Shown in pieces: positions 35,990 through 47,025 of a stretch of DNA of 64,000 nt (the first letter of the stretch is position 1; every line of letters begins with the position of its first letter). Source of the stretch: Porpolomopsis calyptriformis (taxonomy: Eukaryota; Basidiomycota; Agaricomycetes; Agaricales; Hygrophoraceae); assembly GCA_951640195.1 (NCBI GenBank), contig OX621163.1:1488001-1552000 (forward strand), read 5' to 3'. The translations under genes were made by a program, and so were the position numbers. The notes below the pieces were generated by a model. That model was not told the DNA's origin and did not search any database. It was given only the letters and a program-made list of their open reading frames with translations.

Positions 35990-37081
35990 TATGCTTTCGA
36001 GAAAACAGCCCGCAGCATCCCAGGAGGTGAGCCGTCTCATCATGCGTAGCGCCGGAAGATTTGCATGCTGCATTTACTACGTTGTTTTATTTCTGTCACG
36101 GTTTGCGTGCTCTCGTGAATTGCTTTCGCGTCTGTATTGCGAACAACTTGCTTTGGTCAATGAGATGTCGAGGGAGACGTAGCTGTCTCACCCTGACCTA
36201 AATTATTCACTCGCGGAGTGGTGACATGCTTGGCTGTAAGCTTTATTTCTATGTCCCTCGTGCGCAGTGCCGCTTGCTTCTCTATGCTTTGCCAATAACG
36301 CACCATGCGTTTTCATTCAGGGTCATCGTCCTAATATTCTGATGCAAAAGATATGGAATCCCCACGCAGTCCTTATGACATCTGCCAAATCCATTCCATA
36401 GGAACGAACTCGATGACGGTCAAATCCGTCTTGGAGGGTAGCGAGTTTAACGGAGGTTAGGTGACTGCGCACCAAATATGGCAATCAAGGATCAGCTAAT
36501 TGGATCACGGAGATGGAAGGGGAAAGGAGAAGCAAGTCAGCAAAGTGTGTCCATTTTTCTTTTCCTCGTGCATCAAATGACTTGGCAACTAACGCCCTCC
36601 CTTTATACTTATCAACTCCACTTTGATTCGCTATCAAGCCTGACATGACCAGACGTGAGCGAATTATATGCGTCTTGATCACCCGTTTGTCAGGTGCAAT
36701 CCAAGAAAGAATGGCATTTGCGCGAGGAATTCATACTCGGTTTACAGTTTGACCGACATGATGGTTAGTGTTGATCAAATGACCGCAGCTTCTAACTCGT
36801 CCTTGATCTGGATCAATAGCGGGGATTCAAGCTAAATGTGCTGTATCATGCACCACATTGAACTGATGATGAATCCCGGATCTGACAGCCTGATTTTCTA
36901 TTTCGGGTACGACATATCCCTCTGATCGCCCATGACCCTTGACGGTTGAAGTTTTTTTTTTGCCGCGCGCTGAAGAGTGGAGTCGTGATCGACACAGCCA
37001 GAACTCTGATCTGTGAGAAGCAACTATCATATAAGACCCGAAGGGGTGCTTCCCTCGAACCGCCCGTCATCGTGGTTCGTC
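35990..37081. other. Long intergenic stretch
   Basis: About 1.1 kb without a gene I can support on either strand. Short frames on the minus strand (36485-36682 and 36827-37070) lack domain features and typical fungal start context. Confidence 0.45.
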
Positions 37082-38319
37082 ATGTTAGACATCAACGATC
37101 CCTTGGTACAGCTAAAGAGTGAGCGGTGGTTCGTTTCGTTCGGGCTCGAGGGTTTCATTCCTCGTCACGCACAGTAACATCTGCAACGTGCTCTTCGGTG
37201 GCCATTGCGACGACTACCTGGCGGCTCTATCTTCGTCGGGCTCAATTTTGGTATGATGATGGCTTCGCATTGGTCTCGCTGGTGGCGTTGTTTCTTCAGA
37301 TATGCTCCGTCTTTCTGCGTGTTCCACATCCATGTATGCGCTCACTTCTCAGTCTTTCTGTCTTCTTGAATACCTTGCTTCCAGCCGAGCTCCCGCAGCC
37401 GACCAGGGTGGCTGCGTATTACATTCTTGCCGTCACATTCTACACCATGATCTGGTCAGGGATACGCACACCTCAGCAATTATGTATCCGCGCTCATTCT
37501 GTCGTTTCAGGTCCGCCCGTTTGTCCATTCTATTTTCCATCATCCGCCTAGATCCAAGCGAGCGTCGCCGCAAGATTTTGCTTTACATTGCCGCCCTCTT
37601 CGCCCTAGTATATACTATTTTGATGGCTCAGCTTTTCTGGGTCTGCGTGCCCGAGCCGGGATGGAGAAACAAGGTACCACCGCAGTGCAAACTCGGCAAG
37701 CAGGTTGCTATCAGTCAAGTCGTTTGTTCGTTTCCTCTGCCCATTGATCTTAGCCCGATACCTAATATCAACCAATGATCTAGCTGACGTTATCTCCGAC
37801 TCGATATTGATGATCGCACCACTGAGACTTCTGAGTGGGCTGTTGGATAAAGTACTCCGCCGTCGTCTCATTCTTATTTTCTCAACTTGCATCGTCACCA
37901 CCGTCGTTTCACTTGTTCACGCTGCATACATCGTCATCGGTGGTGGTTTCAAGATCCTTATTGCAGCCCTGGTAGAGGTAAACACGCCCACCTCAAGTAG
38001 TTGAAATCAGCTTACATTGTTTCCTTCATAGGACTGTCTATCACTGATTGTATGCAACCTCCCGGTGGTCGCTGCTGCATCTTTCAGGCTTCGCAAGCCT
38101 CGCGATCCCGTGGAATCCAGGAAAAGCAGCCTACATTGGGTTCATGAACTTTACAAGAAATCACGGTCTAAGACAGCTGTCGCTACAGTCACCCTCGGCA
38201 GTTGCGGCGAGGATACGACGCTGCATAAGAGCGACTTTACCGCGACAATGTCATCCAGCCCACAGAAACCACCGTCGTTACTCGTAATCGGACCTGAAGA
38301 ACCAAATCCCCCTGTTTGA
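37082..38319 (+). CDS. Multi-spanning membrane protein, fungal rhodopsin-like/SAT4-type
   Basis: Six exons join in frame: 37082-37118, 37175-37333, 37385-37454, 37511-37725, 37784-37977, 38032-38319 (320 residues). Hydrophobic segments include FALVSLVALFLQICSVFL, VAAYYILAVTFYTMIW, KILLYIAALFALVYTILMAQ, LFWVCVPEPGW, LILIFSTCIVTTVVSLVHAA and IVCNLPVVAAASF. The motif RRAQFWYDDGFALVSL and SARLSILFSIIRLDPSERRR match a large fungal family of integral membrane proteins with a rhodopsin-like fold (DUF/SAT4-type). Many mushrooms have dozens of copies; their role is not known, and a receptor or transport function is only guessed. The C-terminal tail is cytosolic-type, basic and Ser-rich. The first exon is short (MLDINDPLVQLK). 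Confidence 0.72.
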
Positions 38320-38609
38320 TATGAGGCTCATTTATAGGATGTATAATTCACTCGCTGTGCGATAACCGACTCTCCATGGGAGGCTTCATGCTCTCGTATA
38401 TTAGTATCATTGTTTTTTCCTGCAGAGGTTTCAACAAAAGGTTATAAAGACCGAAACAAAAACATGAATGATTGCAACCGCGAAAGGATTGATTTTTCGT
38501 GACTTGAAAAACGATCATGTAAGATTACGATGAAAGTGCGTCTTTCCTCATCGTCGCCACCATCGCGTAAACTCGACATCACTCAATCTATGGTTCTTCA
38601 CCAATAACA

Positions 38610-39846
38610 ATGTCGACATCGGTTATATCTCAAACTACCATTACACGGGGAACGCAACCCGTCGGTATCCTGCATTCCACCGTCGAGGAAGAAGGTACTC
38701 TTTGTGGTTCCAACACTAACATCTCAGTGCCACTGCTTATTTGCCATTAGATGCCATTATCCACACCCGTATAACGAACGACGAACGACCACTCCGTCGT
38801 GTCCTTAAAAAATTTCATAATTATACATCGTCTTCTCATGTTCCTCTGGTGCCTCCCATCACGACATTGGATACCAACGGCGGTCGTCCAACCATTGAAG
38901 ATGCGCGCGAAGCATTCTTGGTCGAGCTGGAGTCCTTCCATCTGTCGTTGAAAAAGAGCGCGATGATTTGCGAGGCAGAGGCAAGGCAGGTGGAGGAATA
39001 TCAGAGAGAGAAACAACGAATTGGTGGGTGAAAATTGTGGTCTTTGAGGAGTGGAACCAGCCTTTTTACTTCGCTGCTCTCAGAGGGCGAACATGGGAAG
39101 CTAGTAGGGCAGATCGAGCAACTGAAGACAGCATTAGAACACGCGCAAATGATACGACGCAGGAAGATTGAATACGACTTGGTCGCGGAGAAAATAAATG
39201 CGCTTCCGAGCAGAGAGGAGCTCGATCGGTAAGTCTCATTCCCTTTGTTGATTGTGTAAGGGGAGGGCTCGCACCATTTCTTTTCAATCACTCATTGTAG
39301 GCATAAAGGTCTATTCAGGAACTCGAGTTCGACATGGAGGCTATCCGTGCCGAACACGACATACAAAACCGCACCATTCAAGGGCAAAAGATCGCTTTGG
39401 ACAGCATCGTTTCTGACTTGGGGTGCTTACGCTTCTTGGGAAAGGACAAGGACAATGTCTCCCATGTGCCATCACCAGTGGCAACACCTGCCGTTGAGGG
39501 TATGGACTTTGTAGAAGGAAACCCCGAGGGGGCGATCGTGGAGCTTACCAACTCAGCCAACATATCTGTCGTCGACCCTGGTGCCGGAGAAATTGGGGAA
39601 ATAGACGACAAAGTCAACGGACATGCCGAGAAAGTGTCATCGGATGACATTTCCCTCTCATCGCTCAACCCAGCGGCTAAACCTTTCTATCCGAAGAAAA
39701 AGGTGGACGAAGATGATGACATTGAGATGGGTGAAGTTGCGGAGGATCCGAAGGACGTCAAGGGAAAGAGGAAGGTACGAGAGGAGTTGGAAGAAGGCGA
39801 GACTAGCGATTCAAGCAGCGCGCTCTCAGACCCTCCAGATGATTGA
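38610..39846 (+). CDS. THO complex subunit 7 (THOC7/Mft1)
   Basis: Four exons join in frame: 38610-38694, 38751-39023, 39084-39228, 39309-39846 (346 residues). The N-terminal part (AIIHTRITNDERPLRRVLKK) and the following long coiled coil (FLVELESFHLSLKKSAMICE, AEARQVEEYQREKQRI, LVGQIEQLKTALEHAQMIRR, RKIEYDLVAEKINALPSREE) match the THOC7 family, including the conserved RRKIEYDLVA block. THO couples transcription with mRNA packaging and nuclear export. The C-terminal 140 residues are acidic and disordered, longer than in human THOC7 (204 residues), with a PKDVKGKRKVREELEEGE segment. The gene is convergent with RNase Z, 31 bases between stop codons. Confidence 0.85.
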
Positions 39847-39877
39847 TCAGTGTGTAAACACTTTAAAAAAAATGTAA

Positions 39878-41149
39878 TTATTGAGGCCGTTCTATATCAA
39901 CACTCATAAAGTCTCGTGCACATACGATATCGCCTTTGAATGTTGTCGCGGCCAGATCCGAGATAGCTGTCATGATTTCCCTTGCCTCTTCGTCCTCATC
40001 GTCGTCTCCTGCGTACCTCGCAGAAAAGTGGTTGAGCATCAATCTTCGTGCTCCAATACGGGTTGCAAAAGCTCCTGCCATTTGAGGCGTGGAGTGCCCC
40101 CGGGACCTGGTCCGTTTTTCGACACTCTCAAAAGTATCCTCCTCCTTTGTGTTTGGATCTACACCCGGGAGATGGGCGTTCGTTGCCTCGTGGATCAAGA
40201 CGTCTGCATTGTCGGCCAGGCTGGCGATGGGCGAAGGGTCATGAGTGTCTCCCAAAATGACTATTTTGCGGCCGGGTCTGCGAGCTGGACCGTGAAGAAA
40301 GGTTAGTCCGTCAGAGAGTAGTACACTTTCACCCTGCTGGAGACGGCGCATCACAGATATGGGTGACCCCGTTCGTTTGATTTCCGGGAGGTATTTTTTG
40401 GGGTCCATTTTACCAGGCACCGGAAACTCGTCGATCACGAAGCCGAAACAGGGCACTGAGTGGTGTATGGGTGCAGCGGAAATAGAAACAAACTCGTTCT
40501 TGAATATGTCTCTCCATGTCCCATCCACTTGCCGGATGTTACGACCATTTCGGGACTCTGATGGAAGTGGGGGCAAAGAGGTGTGGTCACCGTAGGGCGG
40601 ATCTGATGTGAAGCGTAACTCGTGAACGACATATGGGCTTCCGAGAATGGTGTGCGTGTAAAAGAGCCCGTTCCGGATATAAGCCCTGGTGCCTAGTGGG
40701 CCATAAATCTCAAGCGGCTGCAGCGAAGTGTCACCAAGGCATGGAATGGGGGTGTTGAGACAACGTACGGGTTCGTTTAAGACACCGTCAATTCTAGGAT
40801 CGTCGCCGTCAACGGCCTGGCCGGCACCGTTCAGACGACCAACCATTAGAGGGATTAATCCAAAAATATGGTCGCCTTCGCAGAGATATGTGAAAGGTAG
40901 GAAGGAGGGGTAAATGTCCATACCATGAGTATGAGTTATAAATATTTTCTCGATTTTCCCCATCCTGACCCCACTTTTCTGTATCCGATGTTGTGTCGCC
41001 TCTCCACAATCGAACAGCCACACGTCACCACTGAGCCTTAAGGCGAGAGCAGAATGATTCCTTGTGGATGACGGCTGGGCTGATGCAGTGCCGAGAAATG
41101 TTATGTTCATCGACGACAAGGTTCCATAACTGGATCGCGGTTGTTCCAT
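39878..41149 (-). CDS. tRNase Z (3' tRNA-processing endonuclease, short form)
   Basis: Three exons join in frame: 40924-41149, 40769-40875, 39878-40717 (390 residues). The core begins MNITFLGTASAQPSSTRNHS and, after splicing, gives the metal-binding THTHGDHIFGLIPLMVG (HxHxDH). Later come SAAPIHHSVPCFGFVI, KIVILGDTHDP, DVLIHEATNAH, the exosite-like HSTPQMAG and LNHFSARY, all standard for the ELAC1-type RNase Z. The enzyme cuts the 3' trailer from precursor tRNAs. The short form may act in cytosol or mitochondria. The reading frame stays open upstream to an ATG at 41215, so a longer N terminus is possible; I took the ATG that gives MEQPRSSYG. Both introns are multiples of three without stops (48 and 51 bases). 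Confidence 0.9.
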   Translation of the reverse strand: MEQPRSSYGTLSSMNITFLGTASAQPSSTRNHSALALRLSGDVWLFDCGEATQHRIQKSGVRMGKIEKIFITHTHGMDIYPSFLPFTYLCEGDHIFGLIPLMVGRLNGAGQAVDGDDPRIDGVLNEPVRCLNTPIPCLGDTSLQPLEIYGPLGTRAYIRNGLFYTHTILGSPYVVHELRFTSDPPYGDHTSLPPLPSESRNGRNIRQVDGTWRDIFKNEFVSISAAPIHHSVPCFGFVIDEFPVPGKMDPKKYLPEIKRTGSPISVMRRLQQGESVLLSDGLTFLHGPARRPGRKIVILGDTHDPSPIASLADNADVLIHEATNAHLPGVDPNTKEEDTFESVEKRTRSRGHSTPQMAGAFATRIGARRLMLNHFSARYAGDDDEDEEAREIMTAISDLAATTFKGDIVCARDFMSVDIERPQ

Positions 41150-41490
41150 GATGCTTTGTTTTGGTCTGAGATACTGATAAATTGTGAGAAGAGTAATGGA
41201 AAACAACTCGATCATTTTAAACCCACTTGTGAATTTAGGCAGCGAGCAAAAAGGAGGTTATTCTGCCAGTGAGAAAGCAACCTCCGAGATCTTGCCATGA
41301 ACTTGATTCTGAGGGTTGTTTGGCATCATCCTTAGATATAAACACATGCATACAGATCCAAGCATGTCTTGTCATACAGGCAAGTGCATTCTTTCATTCA
41401 CAGTATCACAGTCAAGATAGACATACAGTTACAACTATTCAGGATACACATGCACAGATAGAAAACGAGCAACAGTACAAGGACATTTGA

Positions 41491-44400
41491 CTAGGAGAAG
41501 TACATGACGGTTTGCATATTTCGGTGGAGAGGCTTGAAATTCTTTTTGAAAGCATCAAGTGTGGTGTTCGCCTGGGTGGGCTCCAGTTGCGTGGCCGAGT
41601 CGGAGAAATCGACTGACCCTTGGGGGTCGTAATGATTCTTGGCACGGGAACACACGATGTCGGCATCTTCCAGCAAGGTGTCAGAATTTTACGTCAATAA
41701 AGTTCAGCAACTCACAATAAACAGGCGCGGGGATCGAAACCGAACGAGTTGACCTCGCGTACACATGACAAAGGGCAAACGAGAGGGACTGTAATCCGTC
41801 CGAACTATAGGAGATTAATCAGACGTTGGCCGGGTACAAAAGGAGAGGTCTCACGTGAAGTTGTTTTCATCGTAAAGCACGTTGTAATGTGCTGGCCGAC
41901 TCGTTCCAAGAAGTCCCCCGTGACTCTATACAATGACATGAGGGGATACATGGCAAACGTCATCAGAAAAAAACGAACCTGAAGATAAAAATCGAAATCG
42001 GTTGGGTGAGTTATTTCCCTGTCAACCACCGTACCAGCTGGACAGTTGCCGCTCCTGTCAGCATCCCTGGGGTTCCGGGGGAAGAACCGAATATGATGCC
42101 GTTTGCCCACGACAATGACCGTAATGGTCGGGTTGATGCCAAGTTCTTTGCAAGCGTCTAGGTAGGAACGAAAAATACATCGGCACGTAGCCAAGCAAAC
42201 AAAGAAAAAACACACTTTTCAAAAGTGGAAGTTCTACAAGGGTAACATGAGTTAGGCATTATAGGTGTTAACGCCGGTAAACGAAATACCTAGGTCTAGG
42301 ACCTGTTTGAATTGGCCCTCCGAGACGCCATCTAAGGGTGGCATTGAGATGGGTAAGGCACAGACAACGCAGGAAATGACTAACCTCGATAGAAGATAAT
42401 GCGCTTGGGGGCAGCAGCCGTACCGGAGCCTTTCTTCTCGGCAAGTTCACGATAACGCATATACATCGTGAGGAGATGCTATAACAGAGTTGATTAGGTG
42501 CAATATTCAATAACTATTGGCGTTTACCTTCGTCATCGGTTGGAGGTCTTCTATCATTTCTTGCCGTGGAGTCTGCACACGACAGTCGGCGATATATTTC
42601 GCGGTATCTGAATCCACATTCGCCACAAGGGCGGTGAAGGAAGGACGGCCGTCCGATCCAGGAGCCGGGTGGATGACGTCGGCGCCTTGCAGATAGAATT
42701 AAGGTTATTTTGAACTGACGAGGTACACGGCATCTTACCCATAACGATGGTTGGATTCCTGGGGTCGGTCAAAACAGAGACGGAGGCTGGCTCCGGGATA
42801 GTGTTGATACCACCCAGTTTCACATTGATCCTGTTCTCGTGAGCACGAACTGGTAGGTATTGTCGGAAAACTTACTTGAGGCAGACGTTCGCAAAAAATT
42901 GTGGTTTTGCTCGGATACATTTGAACCCCTTCAGACATTGAGTGGCCACACCCAGCTACACAAGGAAAAAATGAACTTCTTCATCGAACAAGACGACAAG
43001 ATACTCACAAGTATGTCACCAAAACTAGGTTTAGATGGATATTGAATAGAGCAAAATACAAACAAAAAGTAATGGCATACTGTTTAACGGCGGTATAGAC
43101 ATCGTTTGCCCCGTCGGGAAGAACGACCTACGCGGCCACTTTGTGAACATCCGCTTTCGATAAAGAGAAAGAGGAGACTTACAACGATCAAGGTGGGTGG
43201 CCCCCCAGATCTTTGGGCACATGCCTGGCCCGCTGCGCGCAATTGCTAAAACAAGTAGATCTGTCAATTGGGACATTAGTGAAAGATGAAATAGCACGGG
43301 CCTCAGATATATTCCCCTGACCATTCTCCCACCTAACGATAGGATTTGGGTCTTTGACGGTGATGCCTGTTAGGTAACCTGTTAGAAAGCGCCTACATCC
43401 TAGTTAGAGGAAATGAACTCGCCGACTAATTGACATCCAGAGACCAACCCGCCGATCATTTCGCGTGCTTGGGGGTCGCCAAAACGCTGCTTCCTTTCAT
43501 ATACAACAACAACCCAACGTTCGATAGTGGAGGGCTTGAAAAACCGCTTATCAACCCTGTATTTCGTTCGCGGTGGTTTATTCAGACGCTCAGTGTCGAA
43601 GAAGAAGAAAAAGCACGAACATATTCCAAGCCCCATTGGCAGGAAGCTGTCAAACATAATCAATATTAGTAATGGGAGATGGGGTGGACTGCTTACGATG
43701 GTCAGCTGTTTGCTGCCTGGTCCGTATTTGAGAGTTGGGGGTTTGATCTAAGATTCAATGAGTGGACATCAAGTTGCTACTCGACATGATATTACTTACA
43801 ACTCTCGCTTGAATGTTAAGCGGTCCTGCTGCATGTTCCACATGCAATCCAAACTCACGTACATACTGGGATTGGCCATAGTTAAGAACCTGGAAGCGAA
43901 ACGAGGATGAATTGAATTAATAAGTGCCGTAATGAATGAGACTCACGTCAAGCCCGTCTCTTATGCTCTGTAGTCTGTCAGCAGGATTCTTTGTCGCAAA
44001 CTCTACGACATCCTTCGTCTTGTCCGGTGGGACTTGTTTCCTCATGATTTGTCCCGGAGGGACCACGCAATACTCTAAAGGAAGCAATGCGCCGCTGCCC
44101 ACTTCTACACAAAGGACGTCCGGAAACTGAAGAGGGCGATTGTGAGTTTTCTTAAAGTAATCAGCGACGGTAATTTGTCCGCCGTCTCGTAGCGTGAAAG
44201 AGAGCTTGTTGGCGCCCGCTTGACTGAGTTTTTTGACCACACGAGGGGTTTTTCGGGCCCGACCGGAATTATCACCGTAATCGGTCAGGATCCTAATGTT
44301 TGAAATAAATCGCTGTAGGCGGAGCCGCTCGCGGTCGGGAAGCCCGCGAGAGGGCGCGAGGGCATTTGGATCCCGTCTGCCGACAAAATCCAGGCAGAGG

Positions 44401-45434
44401 TTAAGGAGCGGACCGGATTTGTACATGACACCGGTAGATATATCGACATTAATTAACATCCGGTCAACCCCGGGTCGCACGGACTGGAAGTACCCGCGCC
44501 AAAGGACGAGACCGCTGCCGATGTCTTTCGTTTCATTTTGGGTAAAAAAAGAGCGGACGTTGAACGGATATTTCTTCATCGGTTCCATCCGAATAACTAC
44601 ATTAAGTGCCTAGCAGAAGTGGTTTGAATTCGATATGATAGTGTTCGAAAAATACAAACGGTGATGGTTGTAGAAACAGCGTTGTCGATAGATTGTTTTC
44701 CGGCGATAAAACGTCTGAGTATTCTGGAATGGTTGTGAGTAAACACAGGATGGATAGGGGTGAGATTCCCACTCTGGGTTAATTTCTGCAACTTTGGTAA
44801 GACGAATCTTGTAAACTTTGGGCCCCTTGCCGCTGGTTTCTGCGCGAGGTTCGGCCAAGGTGACGTGAAACTAGGGAGGGTGAGGATGTGATATGAAAGG
44901 GAGATGAAACTGACCTCCTGGCTGTCCTTTGGGTTCAGGGGGAGTGCCCGAGAGGCGAAGAGATTTTTGCGGGTGTCATATACGGCGGGTGGTGTGAATA
45001 TGTTAGGGGCGTCCGCTTGCAATCGTTCGATCAATTCCATATTGAGACGGGCGGGCAACGCCTTTTCAGAAGGGGAAATAACTACGTTGAAGATAAGGCC
45101 AAAGCAGAATCAACAACTCTGATCCACGTACCAACTGTAACGAAAAGAAAGAAAAAAAACAGTTAGTGAAGAAGAGTTTGAGCCAGTTTCACACACCATC
45201 GTAGTGATGTATTTTCCCCTCAGGGATTGAGACCGGAAAGGAGTTTACAGAGACGGGGAGAGGACGACCACTTGAGCCAGGGGGCTGCCTCCTGACGCCA
45301 GTTGTTGTGATATGCGAGCTCGGCAGGGGGGGATCGACGAGTGCCTGGGCGGGGGTTGGGGCAGGGGCACCACGAGGAGGAGCACCCCCGCGACCGCGGC
45401 TGCGTGAGGGGCCAGGGGCCATACGAGGAGGCAT
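41491..45434 (-). CDS. Argonaute protein (RNA interference effector)
   Basis: Many short exons span about 3.9 kb. Order: an RG/Pro-rich start ([20 protein letters not shown]); an N domain ([20 protein letters not shown]); linker; PAZ-region [40 protein letters not shown] and [23 protein letters not shown] with LIVVVLPDG and CLKGFKC; PIWI with [17 protein letters not shown] (first Asp, about 42655-42685), [10 protein letters not shown] (Glu finger), [11 protein letters not shown] (second Asp, across an intron near 42330-42395) and [15 protein letters not shown] (His). It ends with the hydrophobic MQTVMYFS, like other eukaryotic Argonautes. The DEDH slicing tetrad looks complete. It binds small RNAs for gene silencing. 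Full exon borders were not placed one by one; the outer ends are firm. Confidence 0.92.
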
Positions 45435-45778
45435 GATGAAATCGTGGGTGGTGGTGGTAAGAGGGAAAGAAGGGTGAGTGAATCAAGTGAACAATCGATG
45501 AAAGAAGAGTTGAACAAGTTCACGTGATACTATCTAACCCCATCTGTAACTAGATGCTACTACTGCGCTCCTCTCATCCTCATGTCAGTCATTTATTGTG
45601 TAAAACACACTGCAGCGTCTATTCCACCCGGTATACATGCTGTACGGATTCTCATATAGATCTCGACTCGGTCTATTGCTTTGTTCTTTGCCTGGTTGCG
45701 TTCCATCCTTTCTTTCTTTCCTTTGTTCTCAATTCAATTTAGCCCGTCCCAAGCAACATTCTTTTTCGTTAATCCCAA
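45435..45778. promoter_or_regulatory. Divergent intergenic region
   Basis: A 344-base gap between the starts of Argonaute (-) and the proline-rich gene (+). The last 120 bases are T/C-rich, typical of a fungal 5' leader. No other gene seen. Confidence 0.4.
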
Positions 45779-46746
45779 ATGCATAAGGATATGAGCTACC
45801 GAAAACCCGTTCCAGTCTACGTTCCTTCTCCACCTCCCTCGCCGCCTCACCAACTCGCTCCATCCATCCAGGGCGAATTACCTCCCGTACCTCTCCATCT
45901 CAACTCAACTCCACCGTTCTCTTACCCCCCTCTTCTACAGCTCCCGGATGATTGGCGTGATGTAATTACACGGGCCTCACCAGAAGCATGGAATAATAAG
46001 TCGGCAGTACGGGACACCTCTTTGACCAAAACCACTATTGACCATCGCCCCAGGCTTTTCCCCGCAGCTACTCTTGCATAGATTTTTTCTCCGCCGAAAC
46101 GACGGCTGTTTCTCCGCGTTCCCCCACCTCTTGCACCCCTAGATGTAACCGTAAACCACATCATGTCTCCGTCAACCCTCCTACTCTCTTTGCACTTTTC
46201 ATAATCCTCTTTTTCTAGAATTATCGTCCCCCTACACCTCCACTCCAAACCCGTTCCAAGAGACAGCGAGCGGGATACGGAATGATTGGATCCTCGCATC
46301 CCCCAACACCTCCAACGGTAGATGCCTTCTGTTTGCTCTTTCCCTCTTTTCTCATTCCATTTTGCGACCAGTCATACGCCTGCATGCACGACAGTGAACC
46401 ACCACCACCACACCGCTTTCGGCCCGGTCCGGGAACGTCGACAGCTGCCTCAGTCTCGACCTTGACGGCCGATTACTCTTTCAAGACCGACCAGGCTCGG
46501 TCCACGAATGATTTGGGATTGTCCACCTGGGTTGGCAGTTTGTCAGCAAACAGCTCGCAGCAGGGCGAGGATGCCGCGGATCGGCATTCTTGGTTTGCCC
46601 TCACAAGATACAACGCTGGCGAAGGTCCCACCGCCCGCGACGCACACCCCACGCAGACAGCAACTCTTCGGAAACGTTTTGGCACTTGGGGCAAGGTGTT
46701 GAGATTGAGACTCCATGATTTTCCTATGTGCACCTTCATCTGTTAA
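45779..46746 (+). CDS. Proline-rich protein of unknown function, structure uncertain
   Basis: Begins MHKDMSYRKPVPVYVPSPPP and continues Pro/Ser-rich to DDWRDVITRASPEAWNNKSA. Later exons read NYRPPTPPLQTRSKRQRAGY (from about 46219) and, after 46371, a Ser/Thr-rich tail with TADYSFKTDQARSTNDLGLS, TWVGSLSANSSQQG and LRKRFGTWGKVLRLRLHDFP, ending CTFIC. I could not fix the intron between about 46000 and 46218. Repeated PPTPP motifs and low complexity point to a disordered protein; the tail has a basic amphipathic helix. I recognise similar unnamed small proteins in mushroom genomes but no function. Confidence 0.5.
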
Positions 46747-47025
46747 CACACTCCATTAGATACTTGCTGTAGCACCTCTTTTCGCATCGCACCCCGTACA
46801 TTGTAGCCTTACTTGCACCGCTGGACGATTTTCGTGAATTTTATTTATTTTATTCGGACATACAAGCAGAAGCAAACATTCGGATCATTTAGCATGTGCT
46901 TGAAGCTGAAGGCGGTAAACGATTCCTCCCCTTGCGATTATCCTCTCGCAAGATGAGTCTCTGAGAGCCGGGCTCTCCGTTGCTTTTCTGGGCTTCAAGT
47001 AACCGCATACATCCGCACTCTTCCA

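Noticed and set aside
36485..37070. Several short minus-strand frames in the long gap
   Set aside because: No start context, splice logic or homology that I can see.
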